Assembly (NCBI GenBank): GCA_963520375.1
Contig: CAUQQF010000009.1
Location: 1 to 64,000 of the forward strand
Source: JABCPE02 sp963520375
GTDB taxonomy: Bacteria > Bacteroidota > Bacteroidia > Flavobacteriales > Weeksellaceae
DNA length: 64,000 nucleotides
Direction of reading: 5' to 3'
The position numbers and the translations under genes were made by a program. Every line of letters starts with the position of its first letter. The first letter of the stretch is position 1. Of this stretch, positions 26,226-34,657 are shown piece after piece. The notes under the pieces were generated by a model that worked only from the letters and a program-made list of their open reading frames with translations, had not been told where the DNA came from and did not search any database.

Positions 26226-26999
26226 TTAATCTAATTTGAAAACTCCCTCAAAAACATATTCTGCAGGACCTTCCAACCAAATATTTCTAAATCCTGCCTC
26301 GTGCTTTTCTGCATAAACTTTTAGATTTCCGCCAAGTGTTTTCACAGAAACCTCACCTCCACCAAATTCATTCATAAATGTAAGGCAGCTCGCCGTTACT
26401 CCCGTTCCACAGCTATATGTTTCGTCCTCCACACCTCGTTCATAAGTTCTTACAAACACCTTATTATCAGATATTTTAGAAACAAAATTTACATTTATCC
26501 CTTCTTTTTTATAAGGCTCAGAATTTCTGATTTCATAGCCGTTTTTATAAACATCCAGATTCTGCACATCTTCCACATATCTCACAAAATGCGGAGAACC
26601 TGTATTTAGCTGATAATCAGAATCTATTTTAATAATTTCTGGAACATCTATCATTTTCAGCTTCACTACATTTCCATTGATTTCAGCCTCATGAAGTCCA
26701 TCTATTGCATTAAATTTAGCTTTATTTTCAAAAACATTCAAAAAATGCGCAAAAGCCACAATACAGCGCCCTCCATTGCCGCACATCGTGCTTTCGTTCC
26801 CATCCGAATTATAATAAACCATCTGAAAATCAAGTTTTTCATGGTTTTCCAATAAAATCAAACCATCTGCACCAATTCCGAAACGACGGTCGCACATTTT
26901 TTTTACTAATTCTACATCATTTTTAGGAAAAGACTGATTTCTATTATCTATCATAATGAAGTCATTTCCAGTCCCTTGATATTTATAAAATTTAATCAT
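26226..26999 (-). CDS. dapF: Diaminopimelate epimerase
   Basis: Converts LL- to meso-diaminopimelate for lysine and peptidoglycan synthesis, without cofactor. The 257-residue protein has the two-domain fold with both catalytic cysteines: MCGNGGRCIVAF near residue 77 and YSCGTGVTASCL near 198. The N-terminal FYKYQGTGNDFIMIDNR and RFGIGADGLILL are family signatures. It overlaps the end of the upstream Crp-like gene by 8 bases, so translation is probably coupled. Confidence 0.97.
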   Translation of the reverse strand: MIKFYKYQGTGNDFIMIDNRNQSFPKNDVELVKKMCDRRFGIGADGLILLENHEKLDFQMVYYNSDGNESTMCGNGGRCIVAFAHFLNVFENKAKFNAIDGLHEAEINGNVVKLKMIDVPEIIKIDSDYQLNTGSPHFVRYVEDVQNLDVYKNGYEIRNSEPYKKEGINVNFVSKISDNKVFVRTYERGVEDETYSCGTGVTASCLTFMNEFGGGEVSVKTLGGNLKVYAEKHEAGFRNIWLEGPAEYVFEGVFKLD

Positions 27000-27588
27000 T
27001 TTTTCTCTCTTTATTTGCGATTTCTTTTCTCACTCGGCTCAGACTCTCTGGTGTAATTCCTAAAAACGAAGCTACCATCCACTGCGGAACCCTCTTGAAA
27101 ACATTAGGATAAACCTTGATAAAGTCCAAATACCGCTCCTCTGCATTTGCCCCAAGTAGAAGATTTACTCTTTTTTGTAATTGTCTGGCGTGATTATGCA
27201 GAAGTAAAATCTGTTTTGCTCCTGTTTCAGGGTTATTTCGGCTCATATATTCATAAAAATCAGGGCTTAAAGATATGATTTCGCTGTCCTCTATTGCATC
27301 AATAAAATAATCCGAACTCTCCCCAAAAAACAAACTACTCCTATCCGTAATCAAATGATTTTCAGGCGCAAACTGGATAATATGTTCCTTACCCGCCTTA
27401 CTGATAGAATATAAACGAAGAAGTCCCTTCTCCACGAAAAAAGTATTTCTACACACTTCCCCTTCCCTCAGCAGAAACTGTCCTTTTTCCACTTTGAGAG
27501 GTTTTATGTATTTCCTATATCCCTCAATAGATGAGGGCGAAACACCAAATGTATTTAGAAGATACTCGTCAAACATTCTATTCTTCAA
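26992..27588 (-). CDS. Crp/Fnr-family transcriptional regulator
   Basis: A 198-residue regulator with an N-terminal cyclic-nucleotide-binding-type beta barrel (VEKGQFLLREGEVCRNTFFVEKGLLRLYS) and a C-terminal helix-turn-helix. The recognition region is MVASFLGITPESLSRVRKEI. The phosphate-binding arginine of true CRP is not evident and there are no Fnr-type cysteine clusters, so the ligand is unknown. Its position between a thioredoxin-like gene (11-base overlap) and dapF (8-base overlap) suggests one polycistronic message, possibly self-regulated (inference). Confidence 0.88.
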   Translation of the reverse strand: MKNRMFDEYLLNTFGVSPSSIEGYRKYIKPLKVEKGQFLLREGEVCRNTFFVEKGLLRLYSISKAGKEHIIQFAPENHLITDRSSLFFGESSDYFIDAIEDSEIISLSPDFYEYMSRNNPETGAKQILLLHNHARQLQKRVNLLLGANAEERYLDFIKVYPNVFKRVPQWMVASFLGITPESLSRVRKEIANKERKND

Positions 27589-27973
27589 ATAATTTTTTCA
27601 TCAGCCTTTCCATATCTACCAGCTCTTCGTGTCTCTTGAAAATAACCTGTCCATCACGGAAAAGCAAAAAGGTAGCAGATTCTATCGGAACTCCCAAATC
27701 TTCGCTCAATTCTTGTTTTAGTTTAGAATTTCCTGTATAGTTCAGTCTATAAAATTTCACTCTGGACAAATCCATTCTTCTTGCCTGCTTTTCAAAATCT
27801 GATATCATATAATCACTTCGGAAATGCATCGTCGCACAGGTCAAAAGAGCCACAGGCTTCTCATAAGAATCTTTATAAGCCTGCTTCAAGTCCTCACTAG
27901 TCTCTATTTTATTCCAAATCTGGCTGTCTTTATATGCTTTTACTAATTTTTTCCAAAAATCCATTAATCCCAT
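27578..27973 (-). CDS. Thioredoxin-fold protein, YtxJ-like
   Basis: A 131-residue protein with a thioredoxin-like fold. It aligns best by pattern with the monothiol YtxJ/bacilliredoxin family: an N-terminal helical segment, KPVALLTCATMHFRSDYMISDFE (the single-cysteine site), VKFYRLNYTGN, and LGVPIESATFLLFRDGQVIFKRHEEL with the cis-Pro region. Only one Cys lies at the active site, so it is not a classical dithiol thioredoxin. It is the first gene of the ytxJ-crp-dapF-mltG operon. The function in this genome is not shown by the sequence. Confidence 0.6.
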   Translation of the reverse strand: MGLMDFWKKLVKAYKDSQIWNKIETSEDLKQAYKDSYEKPVALLTCATMHFRSDYMISDFEKQARRMDLSRVKFYRLNYTGNSKLKQELSEDLGVPIESATFLLFRDGQVIFKRHEELVDMERLMKKLFEE

Positions 27974-28031
27974 AAGTCAAAAAATTTTTGCTAAATTATC
28001 AATAATTTAGTAATATTGAAAATAAATTAAA

Positions 28032-28643
28032 ATGAAAATGAAAAAAGCCCTGATTGTAGTGGACATCCAAAATGATTTTTGTAAAGGCGGCAGCTTAGAA
28101 GTCGCTGATGGAGAAAAAATCATCCCTTACATCAACCACCTGATGAAAACCAACAACTATGATGAAATCATCCTTACCCAAGATTTTCATCCCACAGAAC
28201 ACAAAAGTTTTGCGGTCAATAACGGAAAATCCGTTGGCGAAATCATTGACCTAAACGGCATTTCACAGACAATGTGGCCTGTCCACTGTGTGCAGGGAAC
28301 TTCGGGAGTAGAGTTTCATCCTGATTTAGAAAAAAATCAAGCTACATACATTATTAAAAAGGGAATGAACCCTGAAATAGACAGCTACAGCGCATTTTTT
28401 GACAATCAAAAACTAATCAACACTGGACTTTCTAATTATCTAAAATCCAAGAACATAGAAACCATAGAAATCGTAGGGCTGGCACTAGATTATTGTGTAA
28501 AATACACCTGCATTGATGCTGTTTCGGAAGGGTTTAAGGTCGTTCTTCATTTTAAAGGGACAAAAGCCGTGAACCTCCACCCTGATGATGCCAAAAACAC
28601 AATTTTTGAACTTTTAGAAAAAGGCGTTTCTGTAATAAACTAA
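28032..28643 (+). CDS. pncA: Nicotinamidase/pyrazinamidase
   Basis: Hydrolyses nicotinamide to nicotinate and ammonia in NAD salvage. The 203-residue isochorismatase-fold protein has the catalytic Asp11 (ALIVVDIQNDF), the metal ligands in TQDFHPTEHKSF and the catalytic Cys in VGLALDYCVKYTC. TMWPVHCVQGTSGVEFHPDL and KGMNPEIDSYSAFFD are further family signatures. ATG 28038 is an alternative start with little difference. Divergent from the ytxJ operon and closed by a palindromic terminator. The NAD synthetase gene of the same pathway lies at 47.7 kb. Confidence 0.95.
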   Translation: MKMKKALIVVDIQNDFCKGGSLEVADGEKIIPYINHLMKTNNYDEIILTQDFHPTEHKSFAVNNGKSVGEIIDLNGISQTMWPVHCVQGTSGVEFHPDLEKNQATYIIKKGMNPEIDSYSAFFDNQKLINTGLSNYLKSKNIETIEIVGLALDYCVKYTCIDAVSEGFKVVLHFKGTKAVNLHPDDAKNTIFELLEKGVSVIN

Positions 28644-28657
28644 ACTCACTGATAAAC

Positions 28658-28687
28658 AAAAACTTACCCAAATTTGGGTAAGTTTTT
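28658..28687. terminator. Perfect palindromic bidirectional terminator
   Basis: AAAAACTTACCCAAA and its exact reverse complement meet at 28672/28673 with no spacer. It serves the converging pncA and rhodanese genes. Confidence 0.9.
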
Positions 28688-28699
28688 TATTTTTAAGAA

Positions 28700-28978
28700 T
28701 TATAACAATTTAGATAATTCCTCGTAGCCGCCGCCGTTATAAACATTGGTAAATCCTCTCTGTTTAAACGCTTCCGTAGCCTTTCCGCTTCGGTTTCCGC
28801 TTCGGCAGAAAAAAATCACATTTCCATCCAATTTTGCAATTTCTTCTGCATGATTTTCCACCTCGCCCAGCGGAATATTTTCAGCGCCTTCTATCGCTCC
28901 GTTTGCTATAAGTTCCTCTGGCTCACGCACATCTATCAAATGATAGTTTCCTTGATTTAAAATTTCCTGAATATCCAT
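28700..28978 (-). CDS. Single-domain rhodanese-like protein
   Basis: A 92-residue single rhodanese domain, likely a sulfur carrier or thiosulfate sulfurtransferase in the cytoplasm. LIDVREPEELIANGAIEGAENIPL holds the CH2A-type motif. The active-site loop is FFCRSGNRSGKA, with the persulfide-forming Cys and the five following residues RSGNRS typical of active enzymes. YNGGGYEEL ends the domain. It has its own -7 box upstream (28995-29002), so it is not simply the tail of the murB message. Confidence 0.9.
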   Translation of the reverse strand: MDIQEILNQGNYHLIDVREPEELIANGAIEGAENIPLGEVENHAEEIAKLDGNVIFFCRSGNRSGKATEAFKQRGFTNVYNGGGYEELSKLL

Positions 28979-28994
28979 TCTTTATTTTTTTATT

Positions 28995-29002
28995 CAAATA
29001 TA
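28995..29002 (-). promoter_or_regulatory. -7 box of the rhodanese gene
   Basis: Minus-strand TATATTTG matches TAnnTTTG, 17 bases before the start codon. Confidence 0.5.
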
Positions 29003-29009
29003 GTTTATT

Positions 29010-30029
29010 TTACAATACATTCACCTCTCTTTCTAATTTTACTCCAAATTTTTCTTCCACAGAATCTATTATTTTTTGAGAAAAATCAAAAACCTCCTGC
29101 CCTTTCGCATTTCCTGTAATATTCACTATTACAAGGGATTGCAGGGCGTGAGTTGCCACATTTCCTATCTGTTTGCCCTTCCAGCCGCACTGCTCTATAA
29201 GCCATCCTGCTGGGATTTTCATGCCTTCTTCGGTTTTATATCCCTGAATATCTGTAAACTGAGTTTTCAGCTTATCAAAATACACATCAGACACCACAGG
29301 ATTTTTGAAAAAACTTCCTGCATTTCCTATTTTTTTAGGGTCTGGGAGTTTGCTCTGCCGAATACGAATAACCGCCTGAGAAACATCCTGAATCGTTGGA
29401 TTTTTTATTTCCATTTTCTCCAATTCTGACTGGATAGCTCCATATTCCACCTTCAAAACATGCTCTTTTCTTGTCAGTCTAAATATAACTTCCAGAATAA
29501 CATATTTACCTTTTCCCTCTCTCTTAAAAAAAGAATCTCTGTATCCGAACTGGCATTTTTTCTTATCAAAAACCTCAACTTCCAAAGTACTCATATTAAG
29601 CACTTTACAAGACTCAAAACTATCCTTTATCTCCACTCCGTAGGCTCCGATATTCTGAATAGGAGAAGTCCCTGCGTTTCCTGGAATCAGAGACAAATTC
29701 TCCAGCCCACCATAGTTTTTATCCAAACAATACTGAACGAACTGATGCCAGTTTTCTCCCGCTTGTGCTGATACCAAAACTTCATTATCACTGATGATTT
29801 CCTCGGAAATCCCCTTTAAATTTAGTTTAATCGCAAGTCCTTCAAAATCCCTTGTGAAAAACAAATTACTTCCTCCTCCCAAAAACAAAAGAGGAAGCTC
29901 CCTAAATTTAGGGTTTTTCAGTAAATCTAATAATTCTGACTCTGTAGAAACCTCAGCAAAATACCGCGCAGAAGCCTCCACTCCGAAAGTATTGTAAGGC
30001 TTCAGGGAAACATTTTCTAAAATCTGCAT
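29010..30029 (-). CDS. murB: UDP-N-acetylenolpyruvoylglucosamine reductase
   Basis: Reduces UDP-GlcNAc-enolpyruvate to UDP-MurNAc with FAD and NADPH in peptidoglycan synthesis. I start at 30029 (MQILENVSLKPYNTFGVEA), the start typical of flavobacterial MurB; this leaves it 1 base from the stop of the upstream aminotransferase gene. FAD-binding LLFLGGGSNLFF, the catalytic region NAGTSPIQNIGAYGVEI, RDSFFKRE and GNAGSFFKNP (active-site Ser), and PAGWLIEQCGWKG are visible. At 339 residues it is type I length. Cotranscribed with the aminotransferase. Confidence 0.96.
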   Translation of the reverse strand: MQILENVSLKPYNTFGVEASARYFAEVSTESELLDLLKNPKFRELPLLFLGGGSNLFFTRDFEGLAIKLNLKGISEEIISDNEVLVSAQAGENWHQFVQYCLDKNYGGLENLSLIPGNAGTSPIQNIGAYGVEIKDSFESCKVLNMSTLEVEVFDKKKCQFGYRDSFFKREGKGKYVILEVIFRLTRKEHVLKVEYGAIQSELEKMEIKNPTIQDVSQAVIRIRQSKLPDPKKIGNAGSFFKNPVVSDVYFDKLKTQFTDIQGYKTEEGMKIPAGWLIEQCGWKGKQIGNVATHALQSLVIVNITGNAKGQEVFDFSQKIIDSVEEKFGVKLEREVNVL

Positions 30030-30030
30030 T

Positions 30031-31227
30031 TTATCGTGCATTGTATTTTTGGAGAGCATCTTTCAGCAGTTCTACACTTCTTCTCAGGTCTTCTTCTTTC
30101 AGCACATAGGCTATTCTTATCTGTCTCTTTCCAAGCTCTGGATTAGAATAAAAACCTCCCGCAGGCGCTACCATAACAGTTTCATTATCAAGAGAATATT
30201 CTTCCAAAAGCCATTGTGCAAATTTCTCTGCATCATCTATCGGAAGTTCTGCCACACAGTAAAAAGCACCCTTTGGAGTTGGGCAGATTATACCTGGAAT
30301 TTCGTTTAGTAATTTTACTAACAAATTTCTTCGTTTAGTGTATTCTTCGCGAACGCTCTCTATGTATTTTCTGTCGTTTTCGTGGGCTTTTGCAGCTATT
30401 ATTTGCCCTAAAAGAACTGGGCTTAATCTAGCTTGTGCAAATTTCATCGCCGTCGCACGAATCAGTTTAGAACGAATAACCATAAATCCGATACGAACTC
30501 CACACATGGAATATCTCTTGGATTCAGAATCTATGATGATGCAGTTTTCTGCTATTTCTGGGAATTCCAGCATAGAGACCTGCTTTGCTCCATCATACAC
30601 ATACTCACGATATACCTCATCTGAGATGATGACAATATCATGTTTCAGAGCTATCTGAGCCAATTTCTGCAATTCTTCTCTTGTATAAAGATATCCCGTA
30701 GGATTCCCTGGGTTACAGATTAGGATAGCTCTAGTTTTTGGAGTAATTTTTTTCTCAAATTCTTCCATAGACGGCAGGGCAAAACCTATCTCGATAGAAG
30801 ACGGAACTGCTACTACTTTTACATTGATATGATTAGAAAAACCATTGTAATTCGCGTAGTATGGCTCTGGGATAATTATCTCATCACCATCATCACAGAG
30901 CGTAGCAAGTGCAATACTCAGCGCTTCTGAACCACCATTAGTCACGATAAAATTATCCGTTGTCAAATCTGTAAAACCAAGCGAGTGGTAATAAGTTTCC
31001 AAAGCCTTTCTGTACTCTATATTTCCCTCGGAAAGAGAGTATTCCAGCACTTTTAGATCAATATGTTTCAACTCCTCCAAAGCCGCTTGTGGCGTTTCTA
31101 TATCTGGCTGCCCAATATTGAGGTGATAGACTTTTACTCCTTTTTGTTTCGCTTGTAATGCATACGGAACAAGTTTCCTGATTGGTGAAGCAGGCATTTT
31201 TTCTGCTCTTTGTGATATTTTTGGCAT
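30031..31227 (-). CDS. PLP-dependent class I/II aminotransferase
   Basis: A fold-type I aminotransferase of 398 residues. HLNIGQPDIETP and NGGSEALSIAL are the substrate and cofactor pockets, CNPGNPTGYLY the conserved Asn-Pro loop, and SDEVYREYVYDG carries Asp and Tyr. The Schiff-base lysine lies in DSESKRYSMCGVRIGF. The likely substrate range is aspartate, aromatic or branched amino acids; sequence alone does not separate these. The start at 31227 fits the -7 box at 31249-31256, which lies at the longer frame's start (31251). First gene of an operon with murB. Confidence 0.9.
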   Translation of the reverse strand: MPKISQRAEKMPASPIRKLVPYALQAKQKGVKVYHLNIGQPDIETPQAALEELKHIDLKVLEYSLSEGNIEYRKALETYYHSLGFTDLTTDNFIVTNGGSEALSIALATLCDDGDEIIIPEPYYANYNGFSNHINVKVVAVPSSIEIGFALPSMEEFEKKITPKTRAILICNPGNPTGYLYTREELQKLAQIALKHDIVIISDEVYREYVYDGAKQVSMLEFPEIAENCIIIDSESKRYSMCGVRIGFMVIRSKLIRATAMKFAQARLSPVLLGQIIAAKAHENDRKYIESVREEYTKRRNLLVKLLNEIPGIICPTPKGAFYCVAELPIDDAEKFAQWLLEEYSLDNETVMVAPAGGFYSNPELGKRQIRIAYVLKEEDLRRSVELLKDALQKYNAR

Positions 31228-31248
31228 GATAGATTGTATTTTATGGAA

Positions 31249-31256
31249 CAAATTTA
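31249..31256 (-). promoter_or_regulatory. -7 box of the aminotransferase-murB operon
   Basis: Minus-strand TAAATTTG matches TAnnTTTG, 21 bases before ATG 31227. Confidence 0.55.
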
Positions 31257-31354
31257 CAATTTTATTTCTCTACTATGGCAGAATATTTCCACCTATTTTT
31301 GATAATATTTTTCTTAATTTTATTGAAACTTATCTTTTTACAAAATTTTGTTTT

Positions 31355-31684
31355 TTAAAGATGAATTTCCACCTGTTTTTCACTGGTTTTGTCCTGCCAG
31401 TAGTTTTTATAAGTCTGGAAAGTGTCTTCTATTATTTCATAAAGTTTAAAACAATTTTGCTTCAATTCCTCGAGATGAACCACACGAATGACAATATGCG
31501 GCTCTTCTATCCATTCTAGAGACATCATGCAGTCATCCATAGAGTTTAAACTCATCCAAAAATAACTCGGAAACTGAAAAACTTCATTCATTTTTCGTAA
31601 AAAAGTGGCTTCTGTCTTTATATTGCGCACATCGATAAAATATTCCAATGTTTGTTTTCGAAAGTCTAATCGTGTTTTGTTCAT
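31355..31684 (-). CDS. Divergent barstar-family protein
   Basis: A 109-residue protein with the barstar (barnase inhibitor) pattern FQFPSYFWMSLNSMDDCMMSLEWI. In barstar the matching stretch is YFGxNLDALxDCLxxLEW, whose two Asp residues (35 and 39) contact the RNase. Here the first is Asn (LNSMDDC) and the second remains. It therefore looks like a barstar relative that has lost one key barnase contact, and may bind another target. It is transcribed divergently from a barnase-type RNase gene which has its own, canonical barstar downstream. Confidence 0.75.
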   Translation of the reverse strand: MNKTRLDFRKQTLEYFIDVRNIKTEATFLRKMNEVFQFPSYFWMSLNSMDDCMMSLEWIEEPHIVIRVVHLEELKQNCFKLYEIIEDTFQTYKNYWQDKTSEKQVEIHL

Positions 31685-31766
31685 CTATTTTGATTATTTT
31701 TTATTAAAAAACTCCCAACAATTTGACAAAAGCCAAATGCAAGTGTAAAAATACATTTATTTTAAA

Positions 31767-31774
31767 TAAATTTG
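31767..31774 (+). promoter_or_regulatory. -7 box of the barnase-barstar pair
   Basis: TAAATTTG matches TAnnTTTG, 20 bases before the RNase ATG. No clear -33 element. Confidence 0.5.
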
Positions 31775-31793
31775 CCTTTTCAAATCATATAAA

Positions 31794-32309
31794 ATGACAA
31801 AAAAACAAATCTATTTGAGTGTGATTTTTGGAGCTATTTTCATTGTAGCTTTGTGCGATTTTCTTCCTAGTTTAAAGAAAAAATCAGATTTTGACACTCC
31901 AGAAATCGTTGGTTATCAATACAAAAAAGATTCATCCAAGACAAAAGACCCATACGGCATCGCAGACCAAAAAGGGCGAAACTATATAGAAAAACTTACC
32001 GATGAAACCATCGTAATCAACTATGTCAAAAAACACAAAAGACTTCCCGAATACTACATCACCAAAGCAGAAGCCAAAAGACAAGGCTGGAAACCATCCG
32101 AAGGAAATCTCTGCGAGGTGCTTCCCAATAGGGCTATTGGTGGAGACCGCTTCAGCAACCGAGAAAAAAAGCTTCCCGACCATGGTAAATACTACGAAGC
32201 GGACATAAACTACCGCTGTGGAAGAAGAAACGCTGAACGAATAGTTTTCAATAAAGATGGAGAAGTGTGGCTTACTAAAAACCACTATAAAAGTTTTGAA
32301 AAACAATAA
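31794..32309 (+). CDS. Barnase-type ribonuclease, membrane-anchored or secreted
   Basis: A guanyl-specific RNase of the barnase/N1 family. After an N-terminal hydrophobic segment (residues 5-24, signal or anchor) and a linker, the catalytic domain spans about 70-171. YVKKHKRLPEYYITKAEAKRQGW contains the barnase Lys27 equivalent; YYEADINYRCG the general base Glu73; RRNAERIVF Arg87; TKNHYKSF the general acid His102. All four catalytic residues are present, so it should be active. There is no toxin-delivery domain. The downstream gene, 15 bases on, encodes its barstar, the usual arrangement that protects the producer. Confidence 0.9.
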   Translation: MTKKQIYLSVIFGAIFIVALCDFLPSLKKKSDFDTPEIVGYQYKKDSSKTKDPYGIADQKGRNYIEKLTDETIVINYVKKHKRLPEYYITKAEAKRQGWKPSEGNLCEVLPNRAIGGDRFSNREKKLPDHGKYYEADINYRCGRRNAERIVFNKDGEVWLTKNHYKSFEKQ

Positions 32310-32324
32310 AATAATTAACTGATA

Positions 32325-32606
32325 ATGAACACGATATACATTGATTTTTCAGAAATCGGCGATATGGAGGATTTCTACGCCCAGCTGAAAGAAAAAATAG
32401 AACTTCCTGAGTATTTCGGAGATAATCTGGATGCTCTTTATGACTGTATTTCTGGCGATTTGGAAATGCCTTTACATATAGAATTTGTAAATATGACTGT
32501 GGAGCAGTTAGAAATTTTTGAAGACCTTTTGGTGACTTTAGAAGACCTAGTAGAGGAAGTTCCTGACTTTTCTTTTTCCTATTTTCTGGAACAATACGAA
32601 GATTAA
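32325..32606 (+). CDS. Barstar-family ribonuclease inhibitor
   Basis: A 93-residue acidic protein matching barstar. IELPEYFGDNLDALYDCISGDLEMPLHIEF reproduces the barnase-binding helix with both Asp residues (equivalents of 35 and 39), and a C-terminal acidic helix follows. It lies 15 bases after the barnase-type RNase gene and should neutralise that enzyme by plugging its active site in the cytoplasm. A terminator follows. A second barstar relative lies divergently on the other side of the RNase. Confidence 0.92.
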   Translation: MNTIYIDFSEIGDMEDFYAQLKEKIELPEYFGDNLDALYDCISGDLEMPLHIEFVNMTVEQLEIFEDLLVTLEDLVEEVPDFSFSYFLEQYED

Positions 32607-32621
32607 AAATCTTTCCCAAAA

Positions 32622-32655
32622 TAAAAAACCAGCTTGATTTTGAAGCTGGTTTTTG
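32622..32655. terminator. Bidirectional terminator
   Basis: AACCAGCTT (32627-32635) pairs with AAGCTGGTT (32643-32651) between A and T runs. It separates the barstar gene from the converging fabH. Confidence 0.9.
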
Positions 32656-32674
32656 TTTTTATGCTAATCTAAGA

Positions 32675-33697
32675 TTAGTATTCCAATAACACACTTCCCC
32701 AAGTAAATCCACTTCCAAAGGCTGCTAGACAAACTAAATCGCCTCTCTTCACCTTTCCTTCTGCTATCGCCTCACTCAGTGCGATAGGAATAGAAGCCGC
32801 AGTGGTGTTACCATATTTTTGGATATTATTAAATACCTTCTCATCTGGAAGCCCCATCAACTGCTGAACATACTGAGAAATTCTGATATTCGCCTGATGC
32901 GGGATAAGCATATCCAAATCTTCTACGCTTTTACCTGCTTTTTTCAATGATTCTATGATGGTTTCAGGGAAACGAGTAACCGCCTGTTTGAAAACAAAAT
33001 TCCCGTTCATATACGGATATATTTCCTCTGGTTTTATGTTTTCTGGCTCTGTAAGAAGTCTGTCTGTCCAGCCCAAGTTAGTCCCTGGTAATTTTATCAT
33101 CAGTTCCTCTGCGTATTTCCCTTCGGAGTGCATATTATAAGACAAAATCCCCTGAACACCAGCATCTTCCGAAGCCGAAAGTACTACCGCTCCTGCACCA
33201 TCACCAAAAATCACCGAAACTCCCCTTCCTCTATCTGTCATATCCAATGCAACTGACTGAATTTCAGCTCCTACAACCAAAATATTTTTATACTGACCCG
33301 CTTTGATGAAAGCATCTGCTACGCTCAGCGCGTAAACAAATCCTGAACATTGGTTTCTCACATCCAGCGCCCCTATAGTATCACAGCCCAGCATCTCCTG
33401 CAAAACTACCCCACATCCAGGGAAATAATAATCTGGGCTGAGTGTCGCAAAAATAATATAATCTATATCTTTTGCTGTCAGACCAGCTGACTCCAGCGCT
33501 TTTTCAGAAGCTTTAAAACCATAGAAACTTGTAGTTTCTTGGCTGTCAAATTTGCTCGTTCTGTGTCTTCTTTCTTTGATACCCGTACGCTCCGTTATCC
33601 ACTCATCATTGGTATCCATTATCTTAGCTAAATCATCATTAGTCACCACATTATCTGGAACATAATGACCTATTCCCTTTATAACACTTTTATACAT
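32675..33697 (-). CDS. fabH: Beta-ketoacyl-ACP synthase III
   Basis: Starts fatty acid synthesis by condensing an acyl-CoA with malonyl-ACP. The 340-residue thiolase-fold protein has the catalytic Cys in RNQCSGFVYAL near 120, His in LIPHQANIRI near 263 and Asn in KYGNTTAASIP near 293. VFGDGAGAVVL and the C-terminal LAAFGSGFTWGSVLLEY are typical. It is the last gene of a recQ-fmt-fabH transcript (9-base gap to fmt). Other fab genes are not in the window, and plsX-rpmF, frequent fabH neighbours, are absent. Confidence 0.95.
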   Translation of the reverse strand: MYKSVIKGIGHYVPDNVVTNDDLAKIMDTNDEWITERTGIKERRHRTSKFDSQETTSFYGFKASEKALESAGLTAKDIDYIIFATLSPDYYFPGCGVVLQEMLGCDTIGALDVRNQCSGFVYALSVADAFIKAGQYKNILVVGAEIQSVALDMTDRGRGVSVIFGDGAGAVVLSASEDAGVQGILSYNMHSEGKYAEELMIKLPGTNLGWTDRLLTEPENIKPEEIYPYMNGNFVFKQAVTRFPETIIESLKKAGKSVEDLDMLIPHQANIRISQYVQQLMGLPDEKVFNNIQKYGNTTAASIPIALSEAIAEGKVKRGDLVCLAAFGSGFTWGSVLLEY

Positions 33698-33706
33698 AAC
33701 AAAAAT

Positions 33707-34657
33707 TTATTTAATCAATTTTAATTCGTCAAAACTATGAAATCCATTTAGAAAATCCTTTAAATTCATTCGTTTTTTTCCTTCCAACTGTAATTCTTCT
33801 GGGAAATAAACTCCATTTTTAGCATAGATTTTAAATTCATTTTTAGAAATTTCTATCTCACCATGCTCTTTAGAATGTTCTATTTTTTGGAATTTTCCTT
33901 TAAAAATCTTTAATATTTTCTGCTCACCTCCCACTTCCAAAATAGTAAAAGCAGCAGGATACGGCGACATTCCACGGATAAAGTTATGAATAATTTTCAC
34001 CTCTTTTTCCCAGTCTATTTTAGTATCTTCTTTGAAAATTTTATAGGCTGTTTTTGGGTTTTCTTTCTGATTTTGCGGAATTTCCATAAGTTTCCCTTCC
34101 GCAAGACCATCCAGAGTTTCCACCACCAGTTTTGCTCCTATCTCCATCAGTCTATCGTGAAGAGTTCCTGCATTATCTTCGGGAGAAATTTCGGTTTCTG
34201 CTTGGAGGAGAATATTTCCTTCGTCTATTTTTTCATTGATGAAAAATGTAGTGACACCAGACTTTGTCTCGCCATTGATAACGGCATAATTTATCGGTGC
34301 TGCACCTCTGTAATCTGGTAATAATGAAGCATGTAGATTGAATGTTCCCAGCCTCGGCATGGAAAACAGAACTTTTGGCATCATTCTAAATGCCACCACT
34401 ACGAAGATATCTGCGTTTAGACTTTGTATCTGTGATAGAAATTCCTCATTGCGAAGTTTTTCTGGCTGAAACAGTGGTAAATCATGCTCCATGGCATAAG
34501 TTTTCACGGGAGACTGATGCACTTTTTGCCCTCGCCCGCTGGCCTTATCCGCTACGGTAACCACTCCCACCACCTCATGCGCAGAGGTATGGATAGCTTC
34601 CAGAGAAGCCCTTGCAAAATCAGGCGTTCCGAAGAAAACAACTTTTAGTTTATTCAT
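33707..34657 (-). CDS. fmt: Methionyl-tRNA formyltransferase
   Basis: Formylates Met-tRNAfMet with 10-formyl-tetrahydrofolate for translation initiation. In this 316-residue protein the N-terminal Rossmann domain has VVFFGTPDFARASLEAI and the catalytic signature FNLHASLLPDYRGAAPINYAVINGE (conserved His, with Asp further on in the DEGNIL loop). The C-terminal OB-fold follows from about residue 210. It overlaps the end of recQ by 8 bases, suggesting translational coupling. Polypeptide deformylase is not in the window. Confidence 0.96.
   Translation of the reverse strand: MNKLKVVFFGTPDFARASLEAIHTSAHEVVGVVTVADKASGRGQKVHQSPVKTYAMEHDLPLFQPEKLRNEEFLSQIQSLNADIFVVVAFRMMPKVLFSMPRLGTFNLHASLLPDYRGAAPINYAVINGETKSGVTTFFINEKIDEGNILLQAETEISPEDNAGTLHDRLMEIGAKLVVETLDGLAEGKLMEIPQNQKENPKTAYKIFKEDTKIDWEKEVKIIHNFIRGMSPYPAAFTILEVGGEQKILKIFKGKFQKIEHSKEHGEIEISKNEFKIYAKNGVYFPEELQLEGKKRMNLKDFLNGFHSFDELKLIK

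Noticed and set aside
31355..32606. Barnase locus as a polymorphic toxin
   Set aside because: The RNase has only a short hydrophobic N terminus and a linker, with no delivery or repeat domain, so a contact-dependent toxin is not supported by this sequence.
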